A stretch of 29,579 nt of DNA. Source: Sideroxydans lithotrophicus. GTDB taxonomy: Bacteria; Pseudomonadota; Gammaproteobacteria; Burkholderiales; Sulfuriferulaceae. Positions 1-7,794 of this stretch are shown here, in pieces. The position numbers and the translations under genes are program-made. The stretch is taken from contig DZDB01000008.1 in NCBI GenBank assembly GCA_022736605.1, positions 1 through 29,579 on the forward strand, written 5' to 3'. Within the stretch, counting starts at the first letter, position 1; each line of letters begins with the position of its first letter. The notes beneath the pieces were generated by a model. The model was not told the origin of the DNA. It worked only from the letters and a program-made list of their open reading frames with translations, and ran no database searches.

Positions 1-458
1 CGGAAGCTGCCGTGATCAGTGGCAAGCTGATAGCGCAAATCGGCTTCAGTGATGCGCGTCACGTTGCTGACCGCGCACGGCTGCGCCCAGGTCACGTCGC
101 CCGCATCGCATTCGCTGCGCAGCAGGGCGATGATCTGCTGCGCTGAGTCGTCGCAAAACAGCTGGCCCAGGGTTTTTTCGTGATACGCAATGCCGTAGCG
201 TTCGACCAGTTTGATGAAGTCGAATTGCGAATAGCGGGCGAGGGCGGAACGCGCAAAATGCGGATTGTGCGACAGAAAATTGTCGGCGCTGATGCTGCGG
301 TTGGTGAAGTTGCAACGGCCGCCGCCGGAGATGCGGATGCGCTCCCCGATTTTGGCAGCGTGGTCGATCAACAGGACTTTGCGCCCGCGCTGCCCGGCCT
401 GCGCGGCGCACAGCATGCCCGCCGCACCCGCGCCGATAACGATGACGTCGTAGTCCAT
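1..458 (-). CDS. HI0933/YhiN-family FAD-dependent flavoprotein, N-terminal part (3' end outside window)
   Basis: The frame is open from an ATG at 458 to the window edge, giving about 152 residues. It begins MDYDVIVIGAGAAG, a dinucleotide-binding GxGxxG motif on a beta-alpha-beta fold, followed by an ERIRISGGGRCNFTN stretch. That second motif is characteristic of the HI0933-like (YhiN/BaiN) flavoproteins, which bind FAD and are usually annotated as NAD(P)/FAD-dependent oxidoreductases with uncertain substrate. The start lies 5 bases after the prfC stop on the same strand, so the two are probably co-transcribed. No strong ribosome-binding site is visible, which fits translational coupling. About two thirds of the expected protein (usually near 400 residues) is missing because the window ends. 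Family assignment is firm; the reaction is unknown. Confidence 0.88.
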   Translation of the reverse strand, partial: MDYDVIVIGAGAAGMLCAAQAGQRGRKVLLIDHAAKIGERIRISGGGRCNFTNRSISADNFLSHNPHFARSALARYSQFDFIKLVERYGIAYHEKTLGQLFCDDSAQQIIALLRSECDAGDVTWAQPCAVSNVTRITEADLRYQLATDHGSF

Positions 459-463
459 CCGGG

Positions 464-2041
464 TCAGTAAATTTCCCGCGTTTCGAGAAATTTGACCTCG
501 GGGAAGCGCTCCTGCGTCATCGTCAGGTTGACGCGGTTGGGTGCTAAATAAACATATTGCTCGGCGCCGTCGAGCGCGACGTTGAAGCCGTATTTGTCGA
601 CCAGCTGCTTGAGGTCGGCCTCGGAGCCGCGCAGCCAGCGCGCGGTGGCGTATTCGCAGCCTTCGAACAGCACGTCGACGCCGTATTCGAATTCCAGCCG
701 GTGCGCGACCACGTCGAACTGCAGCGTGCCGACCGCGCCGAGGATCAAATCGTTGGACGAAATCGGGCGGAACAGTTGCGTTGCGCCTTCTTCGGCGAGT
801 TGCTGCAAACCTTTTTGCAATTGCTTCATTTTCAGCGGGTTCTTGATCCGCGCCTTGCGGAAAAACTCCGGCGCGAACGACGGGATGCCGGTGAATTTGA
901 GGTTTTCGGCTTCGCTGAAGGTGTCGCCCAGGCGGATGGTGCCGTGGTTGGGGATGCCGATGATGTCGCCAGCAAACGCTTCGTCGGCGGTGTTGCGGTC
1001 CTGCGCCATGAAGGTGATGGCGTTGTTGACCGCCATCGATTTGCCGCTCGATACCTGCTTGATTTTCATGCCCCGGTCGAAGCGGCCGGAACACACGCGC
1101 AGAAAGGCGATACGGTCGCGGTGGCGCGGGTCCATGTTGGCCTGAATCTTGAACACGAAGCCGGAAAATTTGGCCTCGTCCGGCTGCACCAGACGCGATT
1201 CGGTGGCACGCGGCTGCGGCGGCGGCGACAGGTCAACCACTGCGTCGAGCATCATCTGCACGCCGAAGTTGTTGACCGCTGAACCGAACAGCACCGGCGT
1301 CTGCTTGCCAGCGTGGTAGGCGGCCATGTCAAACGTGTGCGACGCGCCGCGTACCAGCTCGACTTCAACGCGCAATTCGTCGGCCTGATCGGCGCCGATG
1401 AAGGCGTCCAGCGCCGGGTTGTGCAGCCCCTGAATGATTTCGCTGCTGCCTTTTTCGCCGTGCGGGTCGAACACCAGCACGGTGTCGTCATACAGGTGGT
1501 AGACGCCGCGAAAGCGTTTGCCCATGCCGATCGGCCAGGTCATCGGCGCGCACTGCATGCCGAGTACCGATTCGATTTCGTCGAGCAGTTCAATCGGCGC
1601 GCGCCCTTCGCGGTCGAGCTTGTTGATGAAGGTGATGATGGGCGTGTCGCGCATGCGGCAGACGTTGAGCAGCTTGATGGTCTGTGCTTCGACGCCGTTC
1701 ACCGAGTCGATTACCATCACCGCCGAGTCAACTGCGGTGAGCGTGCGGTAGGTGTCTTCAGAAAAATCTTCGTGGCCGGGGGTGTCGAGCAGGTTGATGA
1801 TGTGCTCGCGGTAGGGAAACTGCATCACCGATGAGGTCACCGAGATGCCGCGCTGCTTTTCCAGCTCCATCCAGTCCGAGGTGGCATGGCGGCTGGCCTT
1901 GCGCGCGCGCACTTCGCCCGCGACCTGGATCGCGCCGCCGAACCACAGCAGTTTTTCGGTCAGCGTGGTTTTACCCGCGTCCGGGTGGGAAATAATCGCA
2001 AAGGTGCGGCGACGCTGGATTTCGGAGCTGGGTGCGGTCAT
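464..2041 (-). CDS. prfC: Peptide chain release factor 3 (RF3)
   Basis: This 525-residue GTPase matches RF3 in length. RF3 uses GTP to eject RF1 or RF2 from the ribosome after peptide release. Visible motifs are the P-loop SHPDAGKTT (residues 18-26), the switch II motif DTPGHEDF (86-93) and the base-recognition motif NKLD (140-143). The SHPDAGKT form of the P-loop, rather than GHVDHGKT as in EF-Tu, is typical of RF3. The C-terminal part carries the family sequences GAVGTLQFDVV and EGCEYATARWL. The ATG at 2041 gives the expected MTAPSSEIQRRRTFAIISHPD start. The gene is followed after 5 bases by the flavoprotein gene and is divergent from the phosphatase gene. Confidence 0.97.
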   Translation of the reverse strand: MTAPSSEIQRRRTFAIISHPDAGKTTLTEKLLWFGGAIQVAGEVRARKASRHATSDWMELEKQRGISVTSSVMQFPYREHIINLLDTPGHEDFSEDTYRTLTAVDSAVMVIDSVNGVEAQTIKLLNVCRMRDTPIITFINKLDREGRAPIELLDEIESVLGMQCAPMTWPIGMGKRFRGVYHLYDDTVLVFDPHGEKGSSEIIQGLHNPALDAFIGADQADELRVEVELVRGASHTFDMAAYHAGKQTPVLFGSAVNNFGVQMMLDAVVDLSPPPQPRATESRLVQPDEAKFSGFVFKIQANMDPRHRDRIAFLRVCSGRFDRGMKIKQVSSGKSMAVNNAITFMAQDRNTADEAFAGDIIGIPNHGTIRLGDTFSEAENLKFTGIPSFAPEFFRKARIKNPLKMKQLQKGLQQLAEEGATQLFRPISSNDLILGAVGTLQFDVVAHRLEFEYGVDVLFEGCEYATARWLRGSEADLKQLVDKYGFNVALDGAEQYVYLAPNRVNLTMTQERFPEVKFLETREIY

Positions 2042-2077
2042 GGGATGTCGATGCGTACGAGATGCGGGTAAACCCGG

Positions 2078-2084
2078 TATTATC
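2078..2084. promoter_or_regulatory. Possible divergent promoter -10 elements between prfC and the LMW phosphatase
   Basis: The 78-base gap between the divergent genes contains TATTAT (plus, 2078-2083), which on the minus strand reads GATAAT (2084-2079). Both are near-consensus sigma-70 -10 boxes and lie at sensible distances from the start codons. No good -35 box is visible at 16-18 bases on either strand, so this is tentative. A small CGGG-TAAA-CCCG inverted repeat lies at 2065-2076 on the prfC side. Confidence 0.3.
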
Positions 2085-2119
2085 CCGGAAATGACTGTCT
2101 GCCGCTAATCAGGATAGAG

Positions 2120-2617
2120 ATGATGAAACCGAGTAAAACATCAGTACTTTTTGTGTGTATGGGCAATATTTGCCGCTCACCCATGGCCGAAGGCGCGTTT
2201 GCCAAAGCCTTGCAACTGGCAGGGCTGGCGGGTGATGTCACGATCGATTCGGCGGGCACGCACGATTATCACGTCGGTGATGCTCCCGATTTGCGCGCGC
2301 AACGCACCGCCTTGAGCCACGGCTTTGATATCAGTGGTCTGCGGGGAAGGCAAGTCCAGGACGTTGATTTTGATCGGTTTGATTATGTGCTGGCGATGGA
2401 TAGTCAGAATTTGAACGCGCTGAAACGGCGTGCCCCTGCGCGGCACCACGGCAAAATAAAATTATTGCTGAGCTTCAGTCGGCGTTACCCAAACCTGGAT
2501 GTGCCTGATCCTTACTATGGCGGTCAACCGGGTTTTGATCTGACACTGGCGATGGTAGAAGACGCGGCAGACGGTTTGATCAAACATCTGCAGGCGGTGC
2601 GCACCCAGGTTGGCTGA
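2120..2617 (+). CDS. Low-molecular-weight protein-tyrosine phosphatase
   Basis: The 165-residue protein has the complete signature of the low-molecular-weight phosphatase family. The phosphate-binding loop VCMGNICRSP contains nucleophile Cys13 and Arg19 in a C-x5-R arrangement, and the general acid lies in DPYYGG (Asp130). Such enzymes hydrolyse phosphotyrosine by way of a cysteinyl-phosphate. Bacterial members either act with tyrosine kinases on capsule export or have general roles. There is no tyrosine kinase or polysaccharide gene nearby, so the substrate here is unknown. Two ATGs are adjacent (2120 and 2123), with AGGA at 2111-2114 as ribosome-binding site; spacing favours 2120 or 2123 about equally. 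The gene stands alone and ends at a strong terminator. Confidence 0.93.
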   Translation: MMKPSKTSVLFVCMGNICRSPMAEGAFAKALQLAGLAGDVTIDSAGTHDYHVGDAPDLRAQRTALSHGFDISGLRGRQVQDVDFDRFDYVLAMDSQNLNALKRRAPARHHGKIKLLLSFSRRYPNLDVPDPYYGGQPGFDLTLAMVEDAADGLIKHLQAVRTQVG

Positions 2618-2631
2618 GTATGCTGTAAGAC

Positions 2632-2665
2632 AATAAAAAAGGTGGCCTGGGCCACCTTTTTTATT
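2632..2665. terminator. Bidirectional intrinsic terminator between the phosphatase gene and rne
   Basis: A perfect 15-bp inverted repeat consists of an A-rich arm plus GGTGGC, a CTGG loop, then GCCACC plus a T-rich arm. Because A-runs and T-runs flank the GC core on both sides, it forms a GC hairpin with a U-tract when read from either strand. It sits between the converging phosphatase gene (stop 2617) and rne (stop 2687), so it probably terminates both. Confidence 0.93.
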
Positions 2666-2686
2666 GCGGTCAACCGTATCGCTGTA

Positions 2687-5416
2687 TCAACGGCGGGTTT
2701 CGATCTGCTCCAGCGTAACGTCTTGAGCCGCCTGTTGCTGCGCGGCTGCCCGGCGCGGTGCGCGTGCGACTGGGGCGGCATCCACCATGCTGCTGGATAC
2801 ACCTGACTGGGTTTCTATCTGGGTCAGCTCAACCGTTGCTTCTGTCATGGCCGGTGCTGGCTGGCGACGTGGGCGTGGCGAGGTGACTGGCGCTGGTTCA
2901 ATCATGCCGGTCGATATGACTTGTGTCTCAACCTGTTGCAACTGCGCCGCTTCTGGCGTGATGTGCTGCAACTCGCTGATGACTTTGTCTGCTGCCATGC
3001 GCCCGTTTGGTACCTCAGCTACCGGCTTTGCGCGCGCAACCGGAGCCGGTGCCACGATGACAGGTGTGGCAATCTCTGTCACTGTTGCAACGGCGGGTGC
3101 CGGTGTGATGTCAGTTTGCGCTGGATTTTCCAACGGAGTCGGTATCAGAGCAGATTCGGGTTGGTTTACCGGCGTGGTTTGCTCATCCCCTGCAGTGCTG
3201 GCGGCTGCATCATTCTCAGGGCGGCGCTCACGGCGGCCACCGCGACGACCACGACGGCTACGTGGCTCGGTGGGCGCACCGGTTTCAGCAGCGGCGGGGA
3301 CATCGACGCCGGTGCTATCAACGGATGACTCGACAGTGACTGTGTTGTTTTCCGGTTTGGGCACACGCGCTTGCTGTTGCTGACGCGGTTTGCGCGGCTG
3401 CTCCGATTTGACCGCTGTGTCGCCATTTGCCGGGTTGGTTTGGCGTTCGCTGGCCTGGTGTTCCGGACGCGGGGTGCGTTCCTGGCGCGGCGCACGCTCC
3501 GGGCGTGGAGTACGCTCCTGGCGTTCAGCGCGCGGGGCGCGTTCCTGGTTTTCTGGCGTCGTGGCACGTGGTGGGCGCTCGCTGCGTTCGCTTTGCGGAT
3601 TACGCTCACTGCGCTGGCGACCGCGACCACGGCTGTCGCGGGTTTCGCGTACGGGCTGGGCAACGGGTTCTGCAACCACCGGTTCGACGGGTTTCTCATC
3701 ACCAAATTTTTGCAACCAGCCAAAAATGCGACCAATCAGGCCGGATTTGGGCTCAACCTGAGCGACTGGCTGTGGCGCTGTCTGTTTTTCTTCCACAATG
3801 GGCGCAGGCTGCGCGGGCGTAATGCCACGTACGGCGGGAATCTGTGGGGCTGGCTTGTGTTCTTTGTGGGTTTCAGTATGTGCGATGTCTTCAATCGCGT
3901 CGGCCAGTTTGTAGCTTGGCGTGTTGACATCGTTTTGATTGAGTTCGTCATGGCGCAGGCGGGCGATTTTGTAGTGCGGCGTGACCAGATGCACGTTAGG
4001 AATCAACAGCACGCTTACCTTGAGGCGTGACTCGATGGCAAAAATATCGGCGCGTTTTTCGTTCAGCAGGAAGGTGGCAACGTCGACCGGGATCTGCGCG
4101 TGAATCGCACCGGTGTTTTCCTTCATCGCATCTTCCTGAATGATGCGCAGGATGTGCAGGGCGGTTGATTCGATGCCGCGAATAAAGCCGGTACCGCTGC
4201 AGCGCGGGCACGGCTGGTGGCTGGATTCGCCGAGTGACGGCTGCAGACGCTGGCGTGACAGTTCCATCAGGCCGAACTTGGAAATCTTGCCGAATTGCAC
4301 GCGTGCACGGTCATGATGCAGCGAATCGCGCAGGCGGTTTTCTACCTCGCGCTGGTTGCGCTGGCTTTCCATGTCGATGAAATCGATGACGATCAGGCCG
4401 CCAAGATCGCGCGGGCGCAGCTGGCGCGCAACTTCTTCGGCAGCTTCAAGATTGGTGTTGTACGCAGTTTGTTCAATATCGGCGCCACGTGTTGAGCGCG
4501 CCGAGTTGACGTCGACCGACACCAGCGCTTCGGTGTGGTCAATGACGATGGCACCGCCGGATGGCAGGTTTACTTCGCGCGAAAAAGCCGATTCAATCTG
4601 GTGTTCGATCTGGAAGCGGGAAAACAGCGGCACGTCGTCTTTATACAGTTTGACCTTGTGGACGTTGCCGGGCATGACATGGCTCATGAACTGCTGTGCC
4701 TGTTCGAAGACCTCTTCGGTATCGATCAGGATTTCGCCGATGTCAGGCTGGAAGTAATCACGGATGGCACGGATGACCAGGCTGCTTTCCTGGTAGATCA
4801 GGAAAGCGCCTTTCTGGCTATTGGCTGCCGCATCAATGGCGTTCCACAATTGCAGCAGGTAGTTCAGATCCCACTGCAGTTCTTCCACGCCCCGGCCAAT
4901 GCCGGCGGTGCGGGCAATGATACTCATCCCGTTGGGGATTTCCAGCTGCGCCATGACGTCACGCAGTTCGTTGCGTTCTTCGCCTTCGATACGGCGCGAC
5001 ACACCGCCACCGCGCGGGTTGTTGGGCATCAGCACCAGATAGCGCCCGGCCAGGCTGATATAGGTAGTGAGTGCGGCGCCCTTGTTGCCGCGTTCGTCCT
5101 TTTCAACCTGGACGATAATTTCCTGACCTTCGCGCAGGACATCCTGGATGCGGGCACGCGATACGTCTGCTACGTCTTTGGAGAAGCAGGCGCGCGACAG
5201 TTCCTTGAACGGTAAAAACCCGTGACGGTCGGTGCCATAATCAATAAAAGCAGCTTCGAGACTGGGTTCGACCCGGGTGACAATGCCTTTATAGATATTG
5301 CTTTTGCGTTGCTCTTTGCTGGCGGATTCAATGTCGAGGTCAACCAGTTTCTGGCCATCGACAATGGCGACACGCAGTTCTTCCGCCTGTGTCGCATTAA
5401 ATAACATGCGTTTCAT
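2687..5416 (-). CDS. rne: Ribonuclease E
   Basis: The 909-residue endoribonuclease cuts single-stranded AU-rich RNA in mRNA turnover, rRNA and tRNA processing, and scaffolds the degradosome. The N-terminal catalytic half is complete. It has an S1 domain near 36-119, catalytic aspartates Asp302 (in SVDVNS) and Asp345 (in VIDFIDM), and the zinc-link motif CPRC at 403-406. These positions are one residue short of the E. coli numbering. The C-terminal half is low-complexity. It contains an amphipathic segment GLIGRIFGWLQKF (about 559-571) resembling the membrane-targeting helix, an Arg/Pro/Glu-rich RNA-binding region (about 590-740), and three LxQ(V/I)ET motifs near the end. The ATG at 5416 has GGGAGA (5429-5424) 7 bases upstream. 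The ribosome-binding site and start are unambiguous. Confidence 0.97.
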   Translation of the reverse strand: MKRMLFNATQAEELRVAIVDGQKLVDLDIESASKEQRKSNIYKGIVTRVEPSLEAAFIDYGTDRHGFLPFKELSRACFSKDVADVSRARIQDVLREGQEIIVQVEKDERGNKGAALTTYISLAGRYLVLMPNNPRGGGVSRRIEGEERNELRDVMAQLEIPNGMSIIARTAGIGRGVEELQWDLNYLLQLWNAIDAAANSQKGAFLIYQESSLVIRAIRDYFQPDIGEILIDTEEVFEQAQQFMSHVMPGNVHKVKLYKDDVPLFSRFQIEHQIESAFSREVNLPSGGAIVIDHTEALVSVDVNSARSTRGADIEQTAYNTNLEAAEEVARQLRPRDLGGLIVIDFIDMESQRNQREVENRLRDSLHHDRARVQFGKISKFGLMELSRQRLQPSLGESSHQPCPRCSGTGFIRGIESTALHILRIIQEDAMKENTGAIHAQIPVDVATFLLNEKRADIFAIESRLKVSVLLIPNVHLVTPHYKIARLRHDELNQNDVNTPSYKLADAIEDIAHTETHKEHKPAPQIPAVRGITPAQPAPIVEEKQTAPQPVAQVEPKSGLIGRIFGWLQKFGDEKPVEPVVAEPVAQPVRETRDSRGRGRQRSERNPQSERSERPPRATTPENQERAPRAERQERTPRPERAPRQERTPRPEHQASERQTNPANGDTAVKSEQPRKPRQQQQARVPKPENNTVTVESSVDSTGVDVPAAAETGAPTEPRSRRGRRGGRRERRPENDAAASTAGDEQTTPVNQPESALIPTPLENPAQTDITPAPAVATVTEIATPVIVAPAPVARAKPVAEVPNGRMAADKVISELQHITPEAAQLQQVETQVISTGMIEPAPVTSPRPRRQPAPAMTEATVELTQIETQSGVSSSMVDAAPVARAPRRAAAQQQAAQDVTLEQIETRR

Positions 5417-5823
5417 TTATCGTTCTCCCGCGCGCGAAGTACACGGGACAACCAACCACCGCGCATGTGGCGCGGTATGGCAGCTTGGGAGTTTTATGCT
5501 GGAATTTCAGTCATTTGGACAACCAGGTTACTCGGGCATGACGGTTAGTTGTAAGGGCAGAGAGGTGATCTGTCTACCCGGAATTCAGGGTGCGTTTCGC
5601 GCGCTTATGCAGTACCATCGCTACTTTTTTATGCGGCGTCCAGGCGCTTCTTGGCATGCTTGGACAGCTTGGGCGTTTTCGGCATGGCGGTGCAAAATTG
5701 TGGCAGGCGCGATGCGTGTAAACTTGCATCCGGTGAGCGAATTAACCGGCTAATTTTACTCCTGGACGCGGAATTTTCCGTCAGTTGCCGGGTAAAACCG
5801 GCCTGGAAAACGTCACAGAAAGT
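5417..5823 (-). promoter_or_regulatory. Putative long structured 5' leader of rne
   Basis: These roughly 400 bases separate rne from rluC and contain no convincing gene. If the promoter at 5830-5858 is used, the rne transcript begins near 5823 and has a leader of about 407 bases. E. coli rne is known to have a leader of about 360 bases that mediates autoregulation through RNase E cleavage. Visible hairpin candidates are ACCGCGC/GCGCGGT with a 5-base loop (5458-5476), CCGGT/ACCGG (5730-5749) and GCCGG/CCGGC (5787-5802). Sequence similarity to the enterobacterial leader is not apparent to me, so the regulatory role is inferred from position and length. Confidence 0.5.
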
Positions 5824-5829
5824 TGAACT

Positions 5830-5858
5830 AGTATATGCAAAATGAATGATTTACGCAA
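5830..5858 (-). promoter_or_regulatory. Sigma-70 promoter for rne
   Basis: On the minus strand TTGCGT (5858-5853) and TATACT (5835-5830) are separated by exactly 17 bases. That is 4 of 6 and 5 of 6 matches to consensus. The start of transcription would be near 5823. The spacer contains the rluC start codon (5842) on the other strand, so rne and rluC expression may interfere. I found no equally good promoter for rluC on the plus strand. Confidence 0.6.
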
Positions 5859-6804
5859 AGAATCTGTCACATACCTTACGGTGGATGAAGCGGGTGCAGG
5901 TCAACGTGTGGATAACTTTCTGGCGCGTCAACTCAAGGGGGTGCCGAAGAGCCATTTGTACCGAATCTTGCGCAGTGGTGAGGTGAGGGTAAATAAAGGT
6001 CGCTGCGATGCTTCGCGTAAACTGGCACTGGGTGATGAGGTGCGCATTCCGCCGATCCGCGTTGCCATGCCCGCCATCGCGAAAACCAGGGTCTTGCCCA
6101 AAGATGTGAGCCGCCTTGCGCAGCACATCATTTATCAGCATGAGGGTTTGCTGGTACTCAACAAACCGGCAGGTATGGCGGTACATGGTGGCAGCGGCAT
6201 CAGCCTGGGCGTGGTCGAACAGCTGCGGCTGGAACTGCCTGAGCAGCGTTTCCTTGAGTTGGCGCATCGTCTGGATCGCGAGACATCCGGGGTGTTGATG
6301 CTTGCCACCAAGCGGAGTGCGCTGGTCGCGTTGCACGATATGATGCGTAATAACCAGATGGACAAACGTTATTTTGCACTGACGCTCGGGCGCTGGACGG
6401 ATGCGCTCAGGCATGCGCGCGAGCCGTTATACAAATATATCAACGAGTCGGGCGAGCGGCGAGTGCTGGTGCGGGCCGATGGACAACTGGCGCACACGGT
6501 ATTCCGTTTGCAGCGCAACTGGCAGGACTACAGTCTGCTGGAAGCCGAATTGAAGACCGGTCGCACCCATCAAATTCGCGTGCATCTGGCGCATCTCGGA
6601 TTCCCGATCGCGGGCGACGATAAATATGGTGATTTTGCGCGCAATAAGTCCTTGGCGAAGCATGGCCTCAAGCGTATGTTTTTACATGCGCATCGAGTGA
6701 GTATCAAGCATCCTTTGACGGGCGAGCCGCTGCGGCTGGAAGCGCCATTGCCTGAAGAATTATCAGATTTTGTGGCACAACTGGATCGTGAAGCCAATGC
6801 GTGA
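5842..6804 (+). CDS. rluC: 23S rRNA pseudouridine synthase RluC
   Basis: The 320-residue enzyme converts selected uridines of 23S rRNA (955, 2504 and 2580 in E. coli) to pseudouridine. An N-terminal S4 RNA-binding domain (about 20-65, QRVDNFLARQLKGVPKSHLYRIL) precedes the catalytic domain. That domain carries the signature HRLDRETSG, with catalytic Asp145, and LLVLNKPAGMAVHGGSG. The divergent rne/rluC arrangement matches E. coli and supports RluC over the paralogue RluD. The ATG at 5842 aligns with the family N-terminus, but no clear Shine-Dalgarno sequence precedes it. The start codon lies inside the predicted rne promoter. The stop overlaps the next gene by 8 bases. Confidence 0.95.
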   Translation: MNDLRKESVTYLTVDEAGAGQRVDNFLARQLKGVPKSHLYRILRSGEVRVNKGRCDASRKLALGDEVRIPPIRVAMPAIAKTRVLPKDVSRLAQHIIYQHEGLLVLNKPAGMAVHGGSGISLGVVEQLRLELPEQRFLELAHRLDRETSGVLMLATKRSALVALHDMMRNNQMDKRYFALTLGRWTDALRHAREPLYKYINESGERRVLVRADGQLAHTVFRLQRNWQDYSLLEAELKTGRTHQIRVHLAHLGFPIAGDDKYGDFARNKSLAKHGLKRMFLHAHRVSIKHPLTGEPLRLEAPLPEELSDFVAQLDREANA

Positions 6805-7456
6805 CAGGCGGTTTGATTTACTGATATTTGACTGGGATGGCACCTTGATGGATTCGACGGCAGCGATTGCCGAATCGATCCGGCTGGCGTGCGCGGATCT
6901 GGGATTGCGCGTGCCGAGCACGGCGGAGGCCAGCCACATCATTGGACTTGGGCTGGCCGAAGCGTTGCATACTTTGTTACCTGACCTGTCAACGGCCGAT
7001 TATCCACGCCTGGTGGAACGGTATCGATACCACTTTCTTGGACAGGACCACCGCTTGCCTTTATTTGATGGTGTGACTGAAACGATCCAGTCGCTGCACG
7101 CTGCCGGGTTCTGGATGGCGGTGGCAACCGGCAAGAGCCGGAAGGGCCTGGAGCGAGCCTTTGATCAAAGTGGCCTGCGTGGCTATTTTCATGCGTCACG
7201 CTGTGCGGATGAAGGGTTTTCAAAGCCGCATCCCGGCATGGTGCATACATTGATGTCGAATTGTGGCACCACGGCTGATCGCACTTTGATGATCGGCGAT
7301 ACCAGCCACGACCTGCAAATGGCCTTGAATGCGGGTGTGGCGAGTGTTGGCGTCACGTATGGCGCGCACGGCGTAGAGACACTGGCGCCGTGCCAGCCGT
7401 TATATCTTGCAAATGATTTCAGGGATCTGGCGGCATGGCTGACTACCCACGCCTGA
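6797..7456 (+). CDS. HAD-superfamily phosphatase, phosphoglycolate phosphatase-like
   Basis: This 219-residue haloacid-dehalogenase hydrolase has all four motifs: FDWDGTLMDS (nucleophile Asp12 and acid Asp14), Thr111 in VATGKS, Lys143 in SKPHPG, and GDTSHD (Asp168, Asp172). A helical cap lies between motifs I and II. It resembles phosphoglycolate phosphatase (Gph) and pyrophosphatase PpaX, but the substrate cannot be read from sequence. I chose ATG 6797 over an in-frame upstream start at 6770 because the HAD fold normally begins a few residues before motif I. It also gives an 8-base ATGCGTGA overlap with the rluC stop, suggesting translational coupling. The 3' end overlaps the Rieske gene by 22 bases. 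Confidence 0.9.
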   Translation: MRDRRFDLLIFDWDGTLMDSTAAIAESIRLACADLGLRVPSTAEASHIIGLGLAEALHTLLPDLSTADYPRLVERYRYHFLGQDHRLPLFDGVTETIQSLHAAGFWMAVATGKSRKGLERAFDQSGLRGYFHASRCADEGFSKPHPGMVHTLMSNCGTTADRTLMIGDTSHDLQMALNAGVASVGVTYGAHGVETLAPCQPLYLANDFRDLAAWLTTHA

Positions 7457-7794
7457 TTTGTGCCAGCGCACAGCTTGAGAATGCAGCCACGGGTGTGCGT
7501 TTTGAGGTGACGATTGATGACGCTCAAGTGCCCGCATTTGTCATCCGCTTTCACAACAAAGTCCATGCTTATCTCAATCGCTGCGCACATATTCCGGTCG
7601 AAATGGACTGGCAACCCGGCGATTTTTTCGATATCTCCGGGTTATACTTGGTCTGTGCCACGCATGGTGCGCTGTATCTGCCGGATACTGGGTACTGTGC
7701 AAGTGGACGGTGCGCCGGTAAAGGGCTGACTACAGTTGCAGTGCAGGAACGTGACGGCAATATTTATCTAATCGAGGAAATCCACCATGTCTGA
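7435..7794 (+). CDS. Small Rieske [2Fe-2S] protein
   Basis: This 119-residue protein consists of essentially one Rieske domain. The cluster ligands are Cys50 and His52 (CAH) and Cys74 and His77 (CATH). The spacing between the two ligand pairs is 21 residues, longer than the 15-17 common in bc1-type Rieske proteins. Two further cysteines occur in YCASGRC (88 and 93). There is no signal peptide or membrane helix, so it is probably cytosolic, a ferredoxin-like electron carrier or the small subunit of an oxidoreductase. No partner reductase or oxygenase is encoded nearby. The gene starts inside the HAD gene (22-base overlap) and ends inside sppA (8-base overlap), so it is locked into this operon. 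The specific role is unknown. Confidence 0.88.
   Translation: MADYPRLICASAQLENAATGVRFEVTIDDAQVPAFVIRFHNKVHAYLNRCAHIPVEMDWQPGDFFDISGLYLVCATHGALYLPDTGYCASGRCAGKGLTTVAVQERDGNIYLIEEIHHV

Noticed and set aside
3371..5215. Plus-strand frames of 219 and 226 codons opposite rne
   Set aside because: They mirror the catalytic domain and repeat-rich tail of rne and have no start signals or motifs.
5298..5845. Open frames of 151 and 64 codons in the rne-rluC gap (plus strand)
   Set aside because: No recognisable motif, no ribosome-binding site, and cysteine/tryptophan-rich composition. One overlaps the rne start and the other the rluC start. The region fits the rne leader better.
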